From contig OZ257157.1 in the NCBI GenBank assembly GCA_965279405.1, positions 3,472,001 through 3,536,000 of the forward strand: a stretch of DNA of 64,000 nt. Direction: 5' to 3'. The DNA comes from CBDDIP01 sp965279405. GTDB taxonomy: Bacteria; Actinomycetota; Acidimicrobiia; Acidimicrobiales; Ilumatobacteraceae. This document shows, piece after piece, positions 55,296 through 63,763 of the stretch. The notes beneath the pieces were generated by a model that was not told where the DNA came from, ran no database searches, and was given only the letters and a program-made list of their open reading frames with translations. The number at the start of each line of letters is the position of its first letter. The first letter of the stretch is position 1. Both the position numbers and the translations under genes were made by a program.

Positions 55296-56181
55296 ACCCC
55301 CCACGGTCCACGGCCTGGCCGTGGTCGACAAGCCGGCTGGCGTCACCAGTCACGACGTGGTCGCTCAGCTCCGCCGGCAGCTCGGCGAGAAGCGGGTCGG
55401 TCACGCCGGCACGCTCGATCCCGACGCCACCGGCCTGCTGCTGATCGGCGTCGGCAACGTCACGCGGCTGCTGCGGTTCCTCACCGCGCTCGGCAAGACG
55501 TACACCGCGCAGGTGGTGCTCGGCGTCGAGACCTCGACGCTCGACGCGGGCGGCGAGGTCACCGCGCGACATGACATGAGCGGCGTCACGTTGGAGGCGG
55601 CGCGCGCGGCGGTCGCCGAGCACCTCACCGGTGCGATCATGCAGGTGCCGCCGATGGTCAGCGCGCTCAAGGTGGACGGCCGGCGCCTGCACGAGCTGGC
55701 GCGAGCAGGCATCGAGGTCGAGCGGGCGCCGCGTCCGGTGACGATCCACTCGTTCACGGTCGAGGCCACCGACGACCCGTTGGTGCTCGACATCGAGGTG
55801 ACCTGCTCGTCGGGCACCTACGTGCGCACGCTTGCCGCCGATCTCGGCGCGCTGCTGGGTGGCGGTGCGCACCTGCGCAACCTGCGACGGACGCGCGCCG
55901 GCAGCTTCGACGAGCGCGAGGCGGTGGAGCCGGCTGCAATCGTCGACCCGCTGCAGCTGCGCACCGCAGCCGAGGCGATGCGCGACTACGGGCGAGTCGA
56001 CGTCGACGCGGCGACGGCCGCGCTGGTCGCCAACGGTCGGGTGCTCGATCGGTTCGCCGACGCGAACGGCGAAGGACCGTGGGGCGTCGTCGGGCCGGAC
56101 GGGGTGATGGTGGCGATGTACGAAGCGTTCGGCGAACGGGTCAAGCCAGCCGTCGTGCTGGTCGGCGGCGACCCGGGCTGA
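55282..56181 (+). CDS. truB: tRNA pseudouridine(55) synthase TruB
   Basis: A 299-residue TruB. LAVVDKPAGVTSHDVVAQLRR near the start, the catalytic Asp in GHAGTLDPDATGLLLI near 45, VPPMVSALKVDGRRLHELARAG near 122 (in parts), and CSSGTYVRTLAADLGALLGGGAHLRNLRRT near 180. It makes pseudouridine-55 in the T-loop of tRNAs. The C-terminal domain after residue 230 is the actinobacterial type. The start ATG at 55282 lies inside the rbfA end, so the two are translationally coupled. Confidence 0.93.
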   Translation: MARRRPPTVHGLAVVDKPAGVTSHDVVAQLRRQLGEKRVGHAGTLDPDATGLLLIGVGNVTRLLRFLTALGKTYTAQVVLGVETSTLDAGGEVTARHDMSGVTLEAARAAVAEHLTGAIMQVPPMVSALKVDGRRLHELARAGIEVERAPRPVTIHSFTVEATDDPLVLDIEVTCSSGTYVRTLAADLGALLGGGAHLRNLRRTRAGSFDEREAVEPAAIVDPLQLRTAAEAMRDYGRVDVDAATAALVANGRVLDRFADANGEGPWGVVGPDGVMVAMYEAFGERVKPAVVLVGGDPG

Positions 56182-56211
56182 TCACCCGTCACCTGATCCG
56201 ACGCGGCAGGG

Positions 56212-56937
56212 TCAGAAGCCGATGGCGACGATCCAGCACAGCAGCACCAGACCCTCGACGGCGGCCAGGCTGGCCAACTTCGTCTGGCGCCACCAGGGCA
56301 CGCGCACGATGGCGCCGGTGGCGTCCGCACTCGCTCGTCCCGGTGCCGGCGCGGTGGTGGTCAGCCACCGATCGATGGAGGCGACCGCTGTGTTCGCGTC
56401 GACGAAGGACAGCAGCAGCGAACCGATCTGCTCGTCCGATCTCGGCGTGCTGTAGGCGCCGTCGCGGTTCAGGCACTCGGCGTTGCGCGCCTCGGCCAGG
56501 CGCATCGGCTGCAGCGCCAGCCGCACGTTCGCCTCGACCGGCGCCGAGCCGACGTAGGTCTCGCCACTGCCCGGCTCGTCGTCGAGCACCGCGACACCGG
56601 CGACCTGCCGACGCAGGATGAGCGCCGGTTGGCGGAACACCGACGGATCGTCGATGCGCAGGAAGCCGTCCTCGATGCGCACCTGCGGGTTGCTGCGCTG
56701 GCTCAGCCACCAGCCGGAGATGGCGAACGGTGCCGCCCTGCAGGCGATCAGTCCGAGCGCGATGCCGACGACGAGGCGGACGAGAGCCGGCCAGGACCCC
56801 GCGGCCCCGGCGCCAGCTGCGAGCAGCGTGCCGGCGACGAACGTGCCTGCCGACACGAACGAGAAGCTGATCGCAACGAACAGGCCGAGCGTTCGTTGAC
56901 CGGGTCCGTTCGAGAGAGCGAGCCGACGACCATCCAC
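56212..56937 (-). CDS. Membrane protein with N- and C-terminal helices, function unknown
   Basis: A 241-residue protein. Two hydrophobic segments lie near residues 17-37 (LGLFVAISFSFVSAGTFVAG) and 45-65 (LVRLVVGIALGLIACRAAPF, including a Cys), and a third at the C-terminus (AAVEGLVLLCWIVAIGF). Between them is a soluble domain with VRIEDGFLRIDDPSVFRQP and RIALQ-like strands, resembling a bacterial PH-type domain, but this is weak. The probable start is GTG at 56937, with a TACTCT hexamer upstream, so it may be leaderless. It converges on truB and is divergent from ribF. I recognise no named family. Confidence 0.55.
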   Translation of the reverse strand: MDGRRLALSNGPGQRTLGLFVAISFSFVSAGTFVAGTLLAAGAGAAGSWPALVRLVVGIALGLIACRAAPFAISGWWLSQRSNPQVRIEDGFLRIDDPSVFRQPALILRRQVAGVAVLDDEPGSGETYVGSAPVEANVRLALQPMRLAEARNAECLNRDGAYSTPRSDEQIGSLLLSFVDANTAVASIDRWLTTTAPAPGRASADATGAIVRVPWWRQTKLASLAAVEGLVLLCWIVAIGF

Positions 56938-57037
56938 ACGCGGAGAGTACCGAGCGGTGCGTTGTGCTGCGGGGATGCCCGGTTGGGTGGGCGCGACCAC
57001 TTGGTACCGCGATCGGTCGCAGCGGTAGCGTCGGGGC

Positions 57038-57979
57038 GTGCAGATCGTCACCGACCTCTCCGCGCCGCCGTGGCCTGGCCGGCGCGCCGTCGTCACCATC
57101 GGCGCGTACGACGGGGTGCACCTCGGGCATCAAGCGGTGATCGCTGCCGTTCGCCGGCACGCCGCAGAGCTCGGGGCCGTGTCCGTGGTGATGACGTTCG
57201 ATCGTCACCCGGCGTCGATCGTCCGCCCCGAGTCGGCGCCGAAGCTGCTGACCGATCTCGCACAGAAGTTGGAGCTGCTGGCCGACACCGGCGCCGATGC
57301 CACGGTGGTCATCCACTTCGACGAGGCGCAGGCCGCCGAGGACCCGGCCAGCTTCGTCCAGCGAGTGCTGGTGGACTGCCTGTCCACCGTCTCGGTCGTG
57401 GTCGGCGAGGACTTCCACTTCGGGCGCAGTCGTCAGGGCAACGTGCCGTTGCTGGCCGAGCTCGGTGCTCGCTTCGACTTCGAGGTGCAACCGATCGATC
57501 TGGTGCAGCGCGCCGACGGTGTCGACGAGTCGGTCAGCTCGACCGCGATCCGCCGGGCGATGGCCGGCGGCAACGTCGAGCTCGCGGCAGCGATGCTCGG
57601 CCGACCGTTCGAGGCTCGCGGTCCGGTGGTGCACGGCGACCAACGCGGTCGTCTCCTCGGCTTCCCCACGGCCAACGTCGAGGTGCCGAACGCGATGTGC
57701 CTACCGGCCGACGGCGTGTACGCCGGGTGGTACCTGCGTCCCGACGGTCATCGCCACCCGTGTGCGATCAACCTCGGCCGTCGTCCGACGTTCTACGAGC
57801 ACGCCGACCACAGCCTGCTCGAGGCCCACCTGCTCGACTTCGACGGCGACCTCTACGAGGAGGAAGCACACGTGCAGTTCACCAACTTCCTGCGCAGCGA
57901 GCGCAAGTTCGATGGCATCGACTCGTTGATCGCGCAGTTGAAGCAGGACATCGACCACGCCCGGAGCGCGCTCGGCTGA
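57038..57979 (+). CDS. ribF: Bifunctional riboflavin kinase/FAD synthetase RibF
   Basis: A 313-residue RibF. The adenylyltransferase half has VVTIGAYDGVHLGHQAVI (residues 18-35), VMTFDRHPASIVRPE, VVGEDFHFGRSRQGN near 122 and SSTAIRRAMAGGNVELAAAMLGRPF near 165 (in parts). The kinase half has GDQRGRLLGFPTANVEVPN near 205, INLGRRPTFYEH, EAHLLDFDGDLYEEEAHVQFTNFLR (in parts). It makes FMN and FAD for the many flavoproteins here. The start is GTG at 57038 with a GGGG upstream. It lies next to truB, as usual, apart from the inserted membrane gene. Confidence 0.93.
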   Translation: MQIVTDLSAPPWPGRRAVVTIGAYDGVHLGHQAVIAAVRRHAAELGAVSVVMTFDRHPASIVRPESAPKLLTDLAQKLELLADTGADATVVIHFDEAQAAEDPASFVQRVLVDCLSTVSVVVGEDFHFGRSRQGNVPLLAELGARFDFEVQPIDLVQRADGVDESVSSTAIRRAMAGGNVELAAAMLGRPFEARGPVVHGDQRGRLLGFPTANVEVPNAMCLPADGVYAGWYLRPDGHRHPCAINLGRRPTFYEHADHSLLEAHLLDFDGDLYEEEAHVQFTNFLRSERKFDGIDSLIAQLKQDIDHARSALG

Positions 57980-57997
57980 GCCAGGGCGGGTGCGCGG

Positions 57998-59185
57998 TCA
58001 GGTTCGCGGCCAGATCACGACCCCGGCCGCGTCGTAGAGGTCCTTGACGAGGTCGAGGTTGACGTAGAGGTGGTAGTCCGGCACGATCCCGTCGAACACG
58101 CCGATCTCGCCGTAGCTGTTGATCTCCCGTTCGAGCAGGTCGGGCTGCGGCACCCCGACCGGCTTCTCGGCGGACGTCCCCGAGGCGACGATCGTCGACT
58201 CCAGCCGCCACCGTGCGATCTCGCCCGCCGGTGACAGGAACATCGTGTTGCCGTTCTCGTTGATGCGGTCGATGGCGATCTGTGCCGCGCTCGCCGGATC
58301 GGCGATCGCGTCGGCGAGACCGCGCATCGTCGCCCGCATGAAGTCCTCGGTCGCCGTCGGGTTGCTGTCGAGGAACGTCTGGTTGGTGAAGATCACCCCG
58401 AAGCTGCCGGGGATGTCGTAGTCCGACGGGTCGAACTCGTCGAACGGGATGTTGGCCGCAGCCAACTGGAGCGGTTCGTTGCTGCGGTAGCCAGGAAAGC
58501 CGATGATGTCGGGCAGTTCGATGTGGACGGTGGGGTCGAGACCCTCGAGCGGGACCGTGTCGTAGTCGATCCCTTCGGTGAGGCCGGCCTGGAGCAGCAT
58601 CGCCTTGATGCTCGCCGGGAGCGCACCCTTCACCCCGATCGTCTGATCGCGGATGTCGGCGAGCTCGGCGATCTTGCCGGGCTTGGTGATCAACGCATCG
58701 ATGCCGGTGCGGCCTTCGATCGACAGGGCGACGAAGCCGGCGTCGTTGCGTCCGGCGAAGTCGACGAGCTCGCCGAACGATCCGCCCGAGGCGAACTGCG
58801 CCTCGTTGGCCGCGATGAGCGGGTAGTTGGCGGTGATGTCGGCGCCGGGACGGACCTCGACGTCGAGGCACATGTCGGCGTAGTAGCCGCGCTCCTGGGC
58901 GACGAGCACGTCGACGATCGACGCGGCGGCGGCGTAGTCGAAGCTCGACAGGTACACGATCGGACCGGCGTTGCGGTTGGCCTGGCAGCGATCGGCAGGG
59001 AACGGCTGATCGGCGTTGACCTCGAGGTCGGGCAGCAGCACGGAGCCCGACCCGCTGGAGTCCTCGGTGATCGGCACGCCGGACAGCGACGGCTCGCTGT
59101 TGTTGTCCGGGTTGCAGGCGACGAGCGTGACGAGCAGGCACGAGCAAGCAGCGAGGGTGGCGCGGCGGCGGATCACGGCGGACAT
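57998..59185 (-). CDS. ABC transporter substrate-binding lipoprotein (NitT/TauT-like)
   Basis: A 395-residue exported lipoprotein: MSAVIRRRATLAACSCLLVTLVAC, with lipobox LVAC at Cys 24. The mature part has GPIVYLSSFDYAAAASIVDVLVAQERGYYADMCLDVEV, GGSFGELVDFAGRNDAGFV, IGVKGALPASIKAMLLQAGL and FTNQTFLDSNPTATEDFMRATMRGLADAI (in parts). This is the SsuA/ThiY-like (NMT1/THI5) pattern used for sulfonates, nitrate or pyrimidine precursors. No permease or ATPase gene is near, so it is an orphan subunit. The ligand is unknown. It precedes the chorismate-mutase/VOC fusion on the same strand, reading away from it. Confidence 0.82.
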   Translation of the reverse strand: MSAVIRRRATLAACSCLLVTLVACNPDNNSEPSLSGVPITEDSSGSGSVLLPDLEVNADQPFPADRCQANRNAGPIVYLSSFDYAAAASIVDVLVAQERGYYADMCLDVEVRPGADITANYPLIAANEAQFASGGSFGELVDFAGRNDAGFVALSIEGRTGIDALITKPGKIAELADIRDQTIGVKGALPASIKAMLLQAGLTEGIDYDTVPLEGLDPTVHIELPDIIGFPGYRSNEPLQLAAANIPFDEFDPSDYDIPGSFGVIFTNQTFLDSNPTATEDFMRATMRGLADAIADPASAAQIAIDRINENGNTMFLSPAGEIARWRLESTIVASGTSAEKPVGVPQPDLLEREINSYGEIGVFDGIVPDYHLYVNLDLVKDLYDAAGVVIWPRT

Positions 59186-59203
59186 CCTGTCGTGCGCAGA
59201 CGC

Positions 59204-59986
59204 TCAGCCGGGCGCGAGCGCGTCGAAGAGCGCGAGCACGTTGGCCGCGCCGATGCCGACGCGGTGACCGGTTCGCGAGATGAAGCCGAACTGCACACCC
59301 GTGGACGGGTCGTCGGCGGCGAAGAACTGCTCGTGGCCGTCGGCGTCGACGACCACCTCGGTGAGCAGCGGTGCGTCGGTCTCTGCCAGGCAGGCGCGGG
59401 CGAAGCCGGCGTTGAGCACCTCGATCGCGATGTGCTGCACGCCCTGCGGGTGCGCGGCGAGGTAGCGGGCGGCGGCCGGTGATGCGGCCGGGCCGACGAG
59501 GACCACGGTGACGCCACCGGCGTTGAGCGCGATCAGGCCCGCAGTCGGATCGCCGGCCAGGGGCACCTCGTGGAACCCGAACCGGCCGACGAGTGAGCGG
59601 CGCGCCGCGTCGATGTCGTGCACGGCGACCACGACGTGATCGACGCGCGAAGCAACGGTGTCGAGCCCGCTGCGGTCCTCGCCGGGAGCGGCGGGCTTCT
59701 CCGGTGCGGGGTCGGGACGCGAGCCGGCGACCTCGATGCGATGGGTCTCGGTGAGCAGCACGCGGAACAGCTGCTCGGCGAAGTCGGCGTCGACCCCGGC
59801 GGCGATGGCGCGCTGGCGGCGAGTGGTGACCACGTCGCGGACACGTGCCGGTTGGATCACGGGGGTGTCGGTGCCCTCCTTGACCGCAGCGACCTCGCGG
59901 CAGACCGCCAGTCGCTCGGCGACGATGGCCAGCAGCGCGTCGTCCAGCTGGTCGATGCGCGCTCGCAATGCCCCCAGGTCAGCCAC
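59204..59986 (-). CDS. Chorismate mutase fused to a 4-hydroxyphenylpyruvate-dioxygenase-like VOC domain
   Basis: A 260-residue fusion. Residues 1-90 form an AroQ-type chorismate mutase helix bundle; R8, R25, K36 and R48 line up with the catalytic R11, R28, K39 and R51 of the E. coli P-protein (by eye). After a Pro-rich linker, residues 113-258 match the C-terminal half of HPPD/HmaS: VDHVVVAVHD (H117), GVQHIAIEV (H185), VVVDADGHEQFFAADD and the end GIGAANVLALFDAL. The position of the third Fe ligand (Glu in FFEIIQR) reads VQFGFISR, so Gly-234 replaces Glu. The VOC half may therefore be a sensor or new enzyme rather than a dioxygenase. The start is GTG at 59986. Confidence 0.78.
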   Translation of the reverse strand: MADLGALRARIDQLDDALLAIVAERLAVCREVAAVKEGTDTPVIQPARVRDVVTTRRQRAIAAGVDADFAEQLFRVLLTETHRIEVAGSRPDPAPEKPAAPGEDRSGLDTVASRVDHVVVAVHDIDAARRSLVGRFGFHEVPLAGDPTAGLIALNAGGVTVVLVGPAASPAAARYLAAHPQGVQHIAIEVLNAGFARACLAETDAPLLTEVVVDADGHEQFFAADDPSTGVQFGFISRTGHRVGIGAANVLALFDALAPG

Positions 59987-60033
59987 CCCCGCACGGTACC
60001 CGCCCCGACCCGTCCCTCACCAACGACGGTGGG

Positions 60034-60627
60034 TCAGGGGTGGGGGATGGCGAGGAGGCGGTCGAGGTGCTTGGCGATCAGGTCGACCTCGACGTTGACC
60101 TTCGCGCCGGGGCCCTTCACGCGCAGGGTGGTGCCGTCGCCGGTGCGCGGGATGATCGACACCGAGAACGTGTCGGCAGTGAGGTGGAACGCGGTCAGGC
60201 TGATCCCGTCGACGGCGACCGAGCCCCGCTCGATCAGGAACCGCATGTGCTCCTTCGGGACTCGCACGATGAGGTCGGGGGCCGGGGCGACGATCTCGCC
60301 GATGCAGTCGACGTGGCCGAGCACGATGTGGCCGTCGACCCGTGACGAGAGGGTCATCGGACGCTCCAGGTTGACGCGATCGCCAGCCACCAGGAGGTCC
60401 AGGGTCGTGCTGGTCAGGGTCTCGTGGGAGAGCTCGGTCGTCAGCCAGTCCTCACCGCGCGCCACCATCGTCACCGCGCAGCCGTCGACCGCGATCGACG
60501 AGCCGACGTCGGCATCGTCGAGCACCCCGCCGGCGCGGATCGTCAGGCGCACGCCCTGTCCCCACTCCGTGCTGACGGGAGATCGCCCGACGACGGTTCC
60601 CAGCTCTTCGACGATCCCGGTGTACAT
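60034..60627 (-). CDS. ribE: Riboflavin synthase alpha subunit
   Basis: A 197-residue riboflavin synthase with the N-terminal MYTGIVEELGTVV and two repeated lumazine-binding halves: SIAVDGCAVTM and HIVLGHVDCIGEIV in the first, and SVAVDGISLTAFHLT and NVEVDLIAKHLDRLL in the second. It dismutates two molecules of dimethylribityllumazine to riboflavin. It stands apart from the rest of the rib operon here; ribF lies 2 kb away. The ATG at 60627 is the usual start. I see no FMN riboswitch in the leader. It is divergent from rpsO. Confidence 0.92.
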   Translation of the reverse strand: MYTGIVEELGTVVGRSPVSTEWGQGVRLTIRAGGVLDDADVGSSIAVDGCAVTMVARGEDWLTTELSHETLTSTTLDLLVAGDRVNLERPMTLSSRVDGHIVLGHVDCIGEIVAPAPDLIVRVPKEHMRFLIERGSVAVDGISLTAFHLTADTFSVSIIPRTGDGTTLRVKGPGAKVNVEVDLIAKHLDRLLAIPHP

Positions 60628-60766
60628 CGAGGTCGATCCTAGGTAGCCTTCCGGGGTCCGTCGGGGCCCTCCACCAATTTGGTTCGAGGCACACTCCGAC
60701 GCGATGCTCGCAGGCCAACCGGCCCGAGCGACCTCACGAGCGCAACGCTCAGAAGCAGGCAGGATC

Positions 60767-61021
60767 ATGGCCAAGCAAGAGACCATCGACGCGCACAAGG
60801 TGCACGACACCGACACCGGTTCGCCCGAAGTGCAGATCGCGCTGCTCACGTCGCGCATCAACCAGCTCACCGAGCACCTCAAGTCGCACAAGAAGGACCA
60901 CCACAGCCGTCGTGGTCTGCTGATGCTCGTCGGCCGTCGCCGCCGCATGCTCGACTACGTGCGCAACATCGACGTGTCCCGCTACCGCGAGATCGTCCAG
61001 CGCAACGGCCTGCGTCGCTGA
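60767..61021 (+). CDS. rpsO: 30S ribosomal protein S15
   Basis: An 84-residue S15. The N-terminus reads MAKQETIDAHKVHDTDTGSPEVQIALLTSRINQLTEHLKSHKKDHHSRRGLLMLVGRRRRMLDYV (in parts), the classical S15 pattern with TGSPEVQIA and the HHSRRGLL rRNA contact. It binds h22 of 16S rRNA and often regulates its own leader. The 139-bp leader to the divergent ribE holds no structure I can name. The length is a few residues shorter than E. coli (89). It converges on fbiC, which is placed between rpsO and pnp. Confidence 0.93.
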   Translation: MAKQETIDAHKVHDTDTGSPEVQIALLTSRINQLTEHLKSHKKDHHSRRGLLMLVGRRRRMLDYVRNIDVSRYREIVQRNGLRR

Positions 61022-61036
61022 GATCCGGGTCGCCGC

Positions 61037-63382
61037 TCACACTCGGGCGTAGCCCGTGGTGCGCTGCTCGGCCCGTCGGCCGAGCTGCTCGGCCAGCTGG
61101 CTGAAGCCCTGCGGCGTCATCGCCTGACCGTGCGCGGCACCTGCCGCTCGCGAGATGTTCTCGTTCATCAACGTGCCGCCGAGGTCGTTGCACCCGGCGC
61201 GCAGCAGCTGCTTCGCGCCGTGGAGCCCGATCTTCACCCAGCTCGCCTGGATGTTGTCGATGTCGCCGCGGTAGGCGATGCGGGCGATCGCGTGCACGAG
61301 CAGCGTCTCGCGGAACGTCGGACCACGGCGAGCGCGGTGCTGCAGGTAGATCGGCGACGCCATGTGCACGAACGGCAACCCGACGAACTCGGTGAAGCCG
61401 CCCGTCTCGCGCTGCAGGGCGCGAGTCCGCACGATGTGCAGCGCCCAGCTCTCGGGGTGCTCGATCGACCCGAACATCAGCGTGATGTTCGATCGCAGCC
61501 CGACGCGATGGGCGACGCGATGGCACTCCAACCACTGCTCGCTGTCGATCTTGTCCGGGCAGAGGATGGCTCGCACCTCGTCGTCGAGCACCTCGGCAGC
61601 GGTGCCGGGCAGTGAGGCCAGACCGGCGTCCTTGAGCCGCAGCAGGTAGGTCTCGAGGCCCTCCTCCAACCGCCGAGCGCCTTCGATGACCTCGAGCGCG
61701 GTGAAGCCGTGCACGTGCATGTCGGGCACCGCGTCCTTCACCGCTCGGGTGACGTCGATGTAGTAGTCGCCGTCGAAGTCGGGGTGGATGCCGCCCTGCA
61801 GCGTCACCTCGGTGGCGCCGAGGTCCCAGCCCTCGCGGGCCCGCGCGGCGATGTCGTCCAGCGTCAGCAGGTACGGCGTGCCGCGCAGGTTGAGGCTCAG
61901 CGGGCCCTTCGAGAAGCCGCAGAACCGGCACTTGAAGGTGCACACGTTGGTGTAGTTGATGTTGCGGTTGTGCACCCACGTGATCGAGTCGCCGACCGCT
62001 TCGTGGCGCAGCTCGTCGGCCAGCTCGGCGATGGCCACCACCTCCGGCCCGCGAGCGCGGAAGAGCGTGACGATCTCGTCGAAGCCGACCTCGTCGCCCA
62101 TGCGCACGCCGTGGAGGATCTCGTCGATCGCCGAACCGGGGCGCGTCGCGGCGCGGCCGGGGACGAGCGTCGGCGGGTCGACCGTTGCCCCGCTGTACCA
62201 CTGGGTGCTGCGGTGGCCGACGAGCACGACCTCCGCGCCGTCGTGCACGACGTCAGCGGCGGTGACCTTCTCCGGCCAGAACGCACCCGGATCGTCGCGG
62301 CCGAGCCCTTCGGCGTCGCTGCGGTCCATGACGGCGAAGTGCAGCGACGGATCCAACCACTCGTCGGGCCGACGCACGAACGACGGGTAGACGGTGAGCC
62401 GCGGCGCGAGCGCGAAGCCACGCTCCTCGGTGACGGCGCGCAGCCGGTCGAGCTCCGGCCACGGGCGCTCCGGGTTGACGTGATCGGCGGTGACGGGGGA
62501 GACCCCACCCCAGTCGTCGATGCCGGCGTCGAGCAGCACGCCGAAGTCGTCGCTGAGGTTCGGCGGCGCCTGCAGGTGGACGTCGGCCGGAAGGATCAGG
62601 CGCGCCGCGGCGATGGTCCACAGGAACTCCTCCGGCGGGCAGGCCGGTGCGTGCTGCATCCCGGTGCGCAGCTTGGGCAGGAAGTTCTGGACGATGACCT
62701 CCTGCACATGGCCGTGTCGTGCGTGCGATTCGGCGATCGCCTCCAGCGCGGCGATGCGGTCGGCGCGGTCCTCGCCGATGCCGACCAACACCCCGGTGGT
62801 GAACGGGATGCGCAGCTCGCCGGCCGCCTCCAGCGTCGCGAGGCGTCGCGCCGGCACCTTGTCCGGGGCGTTGCGATGTGCGGCGAGGTCGTCGCGCAGG
62901 GTCTCGATCATCATCCCCTGGCTCGGCGAGAACGGTCGCAGCATGGCCAGCTCGTCGGCGTGCAGGGCACCGGCGTTGGCGTGGGGGAGCAGGCCGGTCT
63001 CGCGCAGCACGAGCTGGGCCATCGCCGCGACGTAGTGCACCGTCGAGTCGTAGCCGTGCTCGCGCAGGAACTCGCGGGCCACCTCGTAGCGCTCCTCGGG
63101 GCGCTCGCCCAGGGTGAACAGGGCTTCGTGGCAGCCCTTGGCCGCACCACGCCGGGCGATCGCCAGCACGTCGTCGGGCAGCAGGTAGGGCTGCTCCAAC
63201 CGGGCCGGCGGCTGGGCGAACGTGCAGTAGCCGCACTGGTCGCGGCACAGCATCGTCAGCGGGATGAACACCTTGGGGGAGTAGGTGATCCGGGTGCCGT
63301 GGGCGGCGTCGCGCACGGCGCGAGCCTCCTCGAGCATCGAATCCAGGGAACGGGAAAGCAGATCAGGGGCTGCGCGCGTCAT
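61037..63382 (-). CDS. fbiC: FbiC, fused CofG-CofH: F0 synthase (coenzyme F420 biosynthesis)
   Basis: A 781-residue radical SAM fusion. The CofG half (about 1-360) has the cluster motif CRDQCGYCTF at residues 46-55, with SAM-binding segments around GECTF-type motifs. The CofH half (from about 430) has VCTFKCRFCGFSKGP near 482 and EVTLQGGIHPDF near 530. Together they condense 5-amino-6-ribitylaminouracil and tyrosine to F0 (7,8-didemethyl-8-hydroxy-5-deazariboflavin). It is fused in actinobacteria. It explains F420 supply for the three luciferase-like proteins and the Rv3369-like protein here. It lies between rpsO and pnp, convergent with rpsO. Confidence 0.95.
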   Translation of the reverse strand: MTRAAPDLLSRSLDSMLEEARAVRDAAHGTRITYSPKVFIPLTMLCRDQCGYCTFAQPPARLEQPYLLPDDVLAIARRGAAKGCHEALFTLGERPEERYEVAREFLREHGYDSTVHYVAAMAQLVLRETGLLPHANAGALHADELAMLRPFSPSQGMMIETLRDDLAAHRNAPDKVPARRLATLEAAGELRIPFTTGVLVGIGEDRADRIAALEAIAESHARHGHVQEVIVQNFLPKLRTGMQHAPACPPEEFLWTIAAARLILPADVHLQAPPNLSDDFGVLLDAGIDDWGGVSPVTADHVNPERPWPELDRLRAVTEERGFALAPRLTVYPSFVRRPDEWLDPSLHFAVMDRSDAEGLGRDDPGAFWPEKVTAADVVHDGAEVVLVGHRSTQWYSGATVDPPTLVPGRAATRPGSAIDEILHGVRMGDEVGFDEIVTLFRARGPEVVAIAELADELRHEAVGDSITWVHNRNINYTNVCTFKCRFCGFSKGPLSLNLRGTPYLLTLDDIAARAREGWDLGATEVTLQGGIHPDFDGDYYIDVTRAVKDAVPDMHVHGFTALEVIEGARRLEEGLETYLLRLKDAGLASLPGTAAEVLDDEVRAILCPDKIDSEQWLECHRVAHRVGLRSNITLMFGSIEHPESWALHIVRTRALQRETGGFTEFVGLPFVHMASPIYLQHRARRGPTFRETLLVHAIARIAYRGDIDNIQASWVKIGLHGAKQLLRAGCNDLGGTLMNENISRAAGAAHGQAMTPQGFSQLAEQLGRRAEQRTTGYARV

Positions 63383-63763
63383 GGCAGGACCTCTCTCAGG
63401 AGAGTGAGTCGAATAGGTTGTGCCAGAGCACAGCGGGCCCGCGGGTTGATGCCAGGAAGTGCACCCACGGAGCCCGAGCAGCCGTGCTGACGACGACCCT
63501 ACCGTGTCGCTCGGGCCTCCGACGGCCCCGGCGTCCCCCGGTTCTGGCCTTCGTGCTGGTACGATGTGCGTCGACCGCGGTCAATGCCCGGTCATCACAC
63601 CCACAGAGCGGACCAATCGGATCGGTTGTCAGTCGCCTCTGCCGCAGCCCCAACACCTTTGCCGGTCTCGGGTGCGCTGCGACACTGCCGACTGGGAACC
63701 GCCCCGTCCGCTCCCAACACCGAGGCGCGAGACACAACGCGCCCGGTTCGAAAGGAGCTCGAC
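63383..63763. other. 381-bp gap between fbiC and pnp
   Basis: The gap separates the fbiC start (reading left) and the pnp start (reading right), so it holds two divergent promoters. On the right a TGGTACGAT extended -10 (TACGAT at 63560-63565) is the best pnp promoter candidate, giving a leader of about 190 nt. Near fbiC a CTCTC-CTGA-GAGAG hairpin on the minus strand partly covers its ribosome binding site. I see no gene. Confidence 0.6.
63560..63565 (+). promoter_or_regulatory. Probable -10 of the pnp promoter
   Basis: TACGAT preceded by TGG (extended -10) fits an actinobacterial SigA promoter. No good -35 is seen. The transcript would begin near 63572, leaving a leader of about 190 nt before pnp. 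Confidence 0.4.

Noticed and set aside
60628..60766. Possible FMN riboswitch or S15 autoregulatory leader between ribE and rpsO
   Set aside because: I could not recognise the conserved FMN-riboswitch core in either direction, nor an S15 pseudoknot pattern; only 139 bp without clear pairing.
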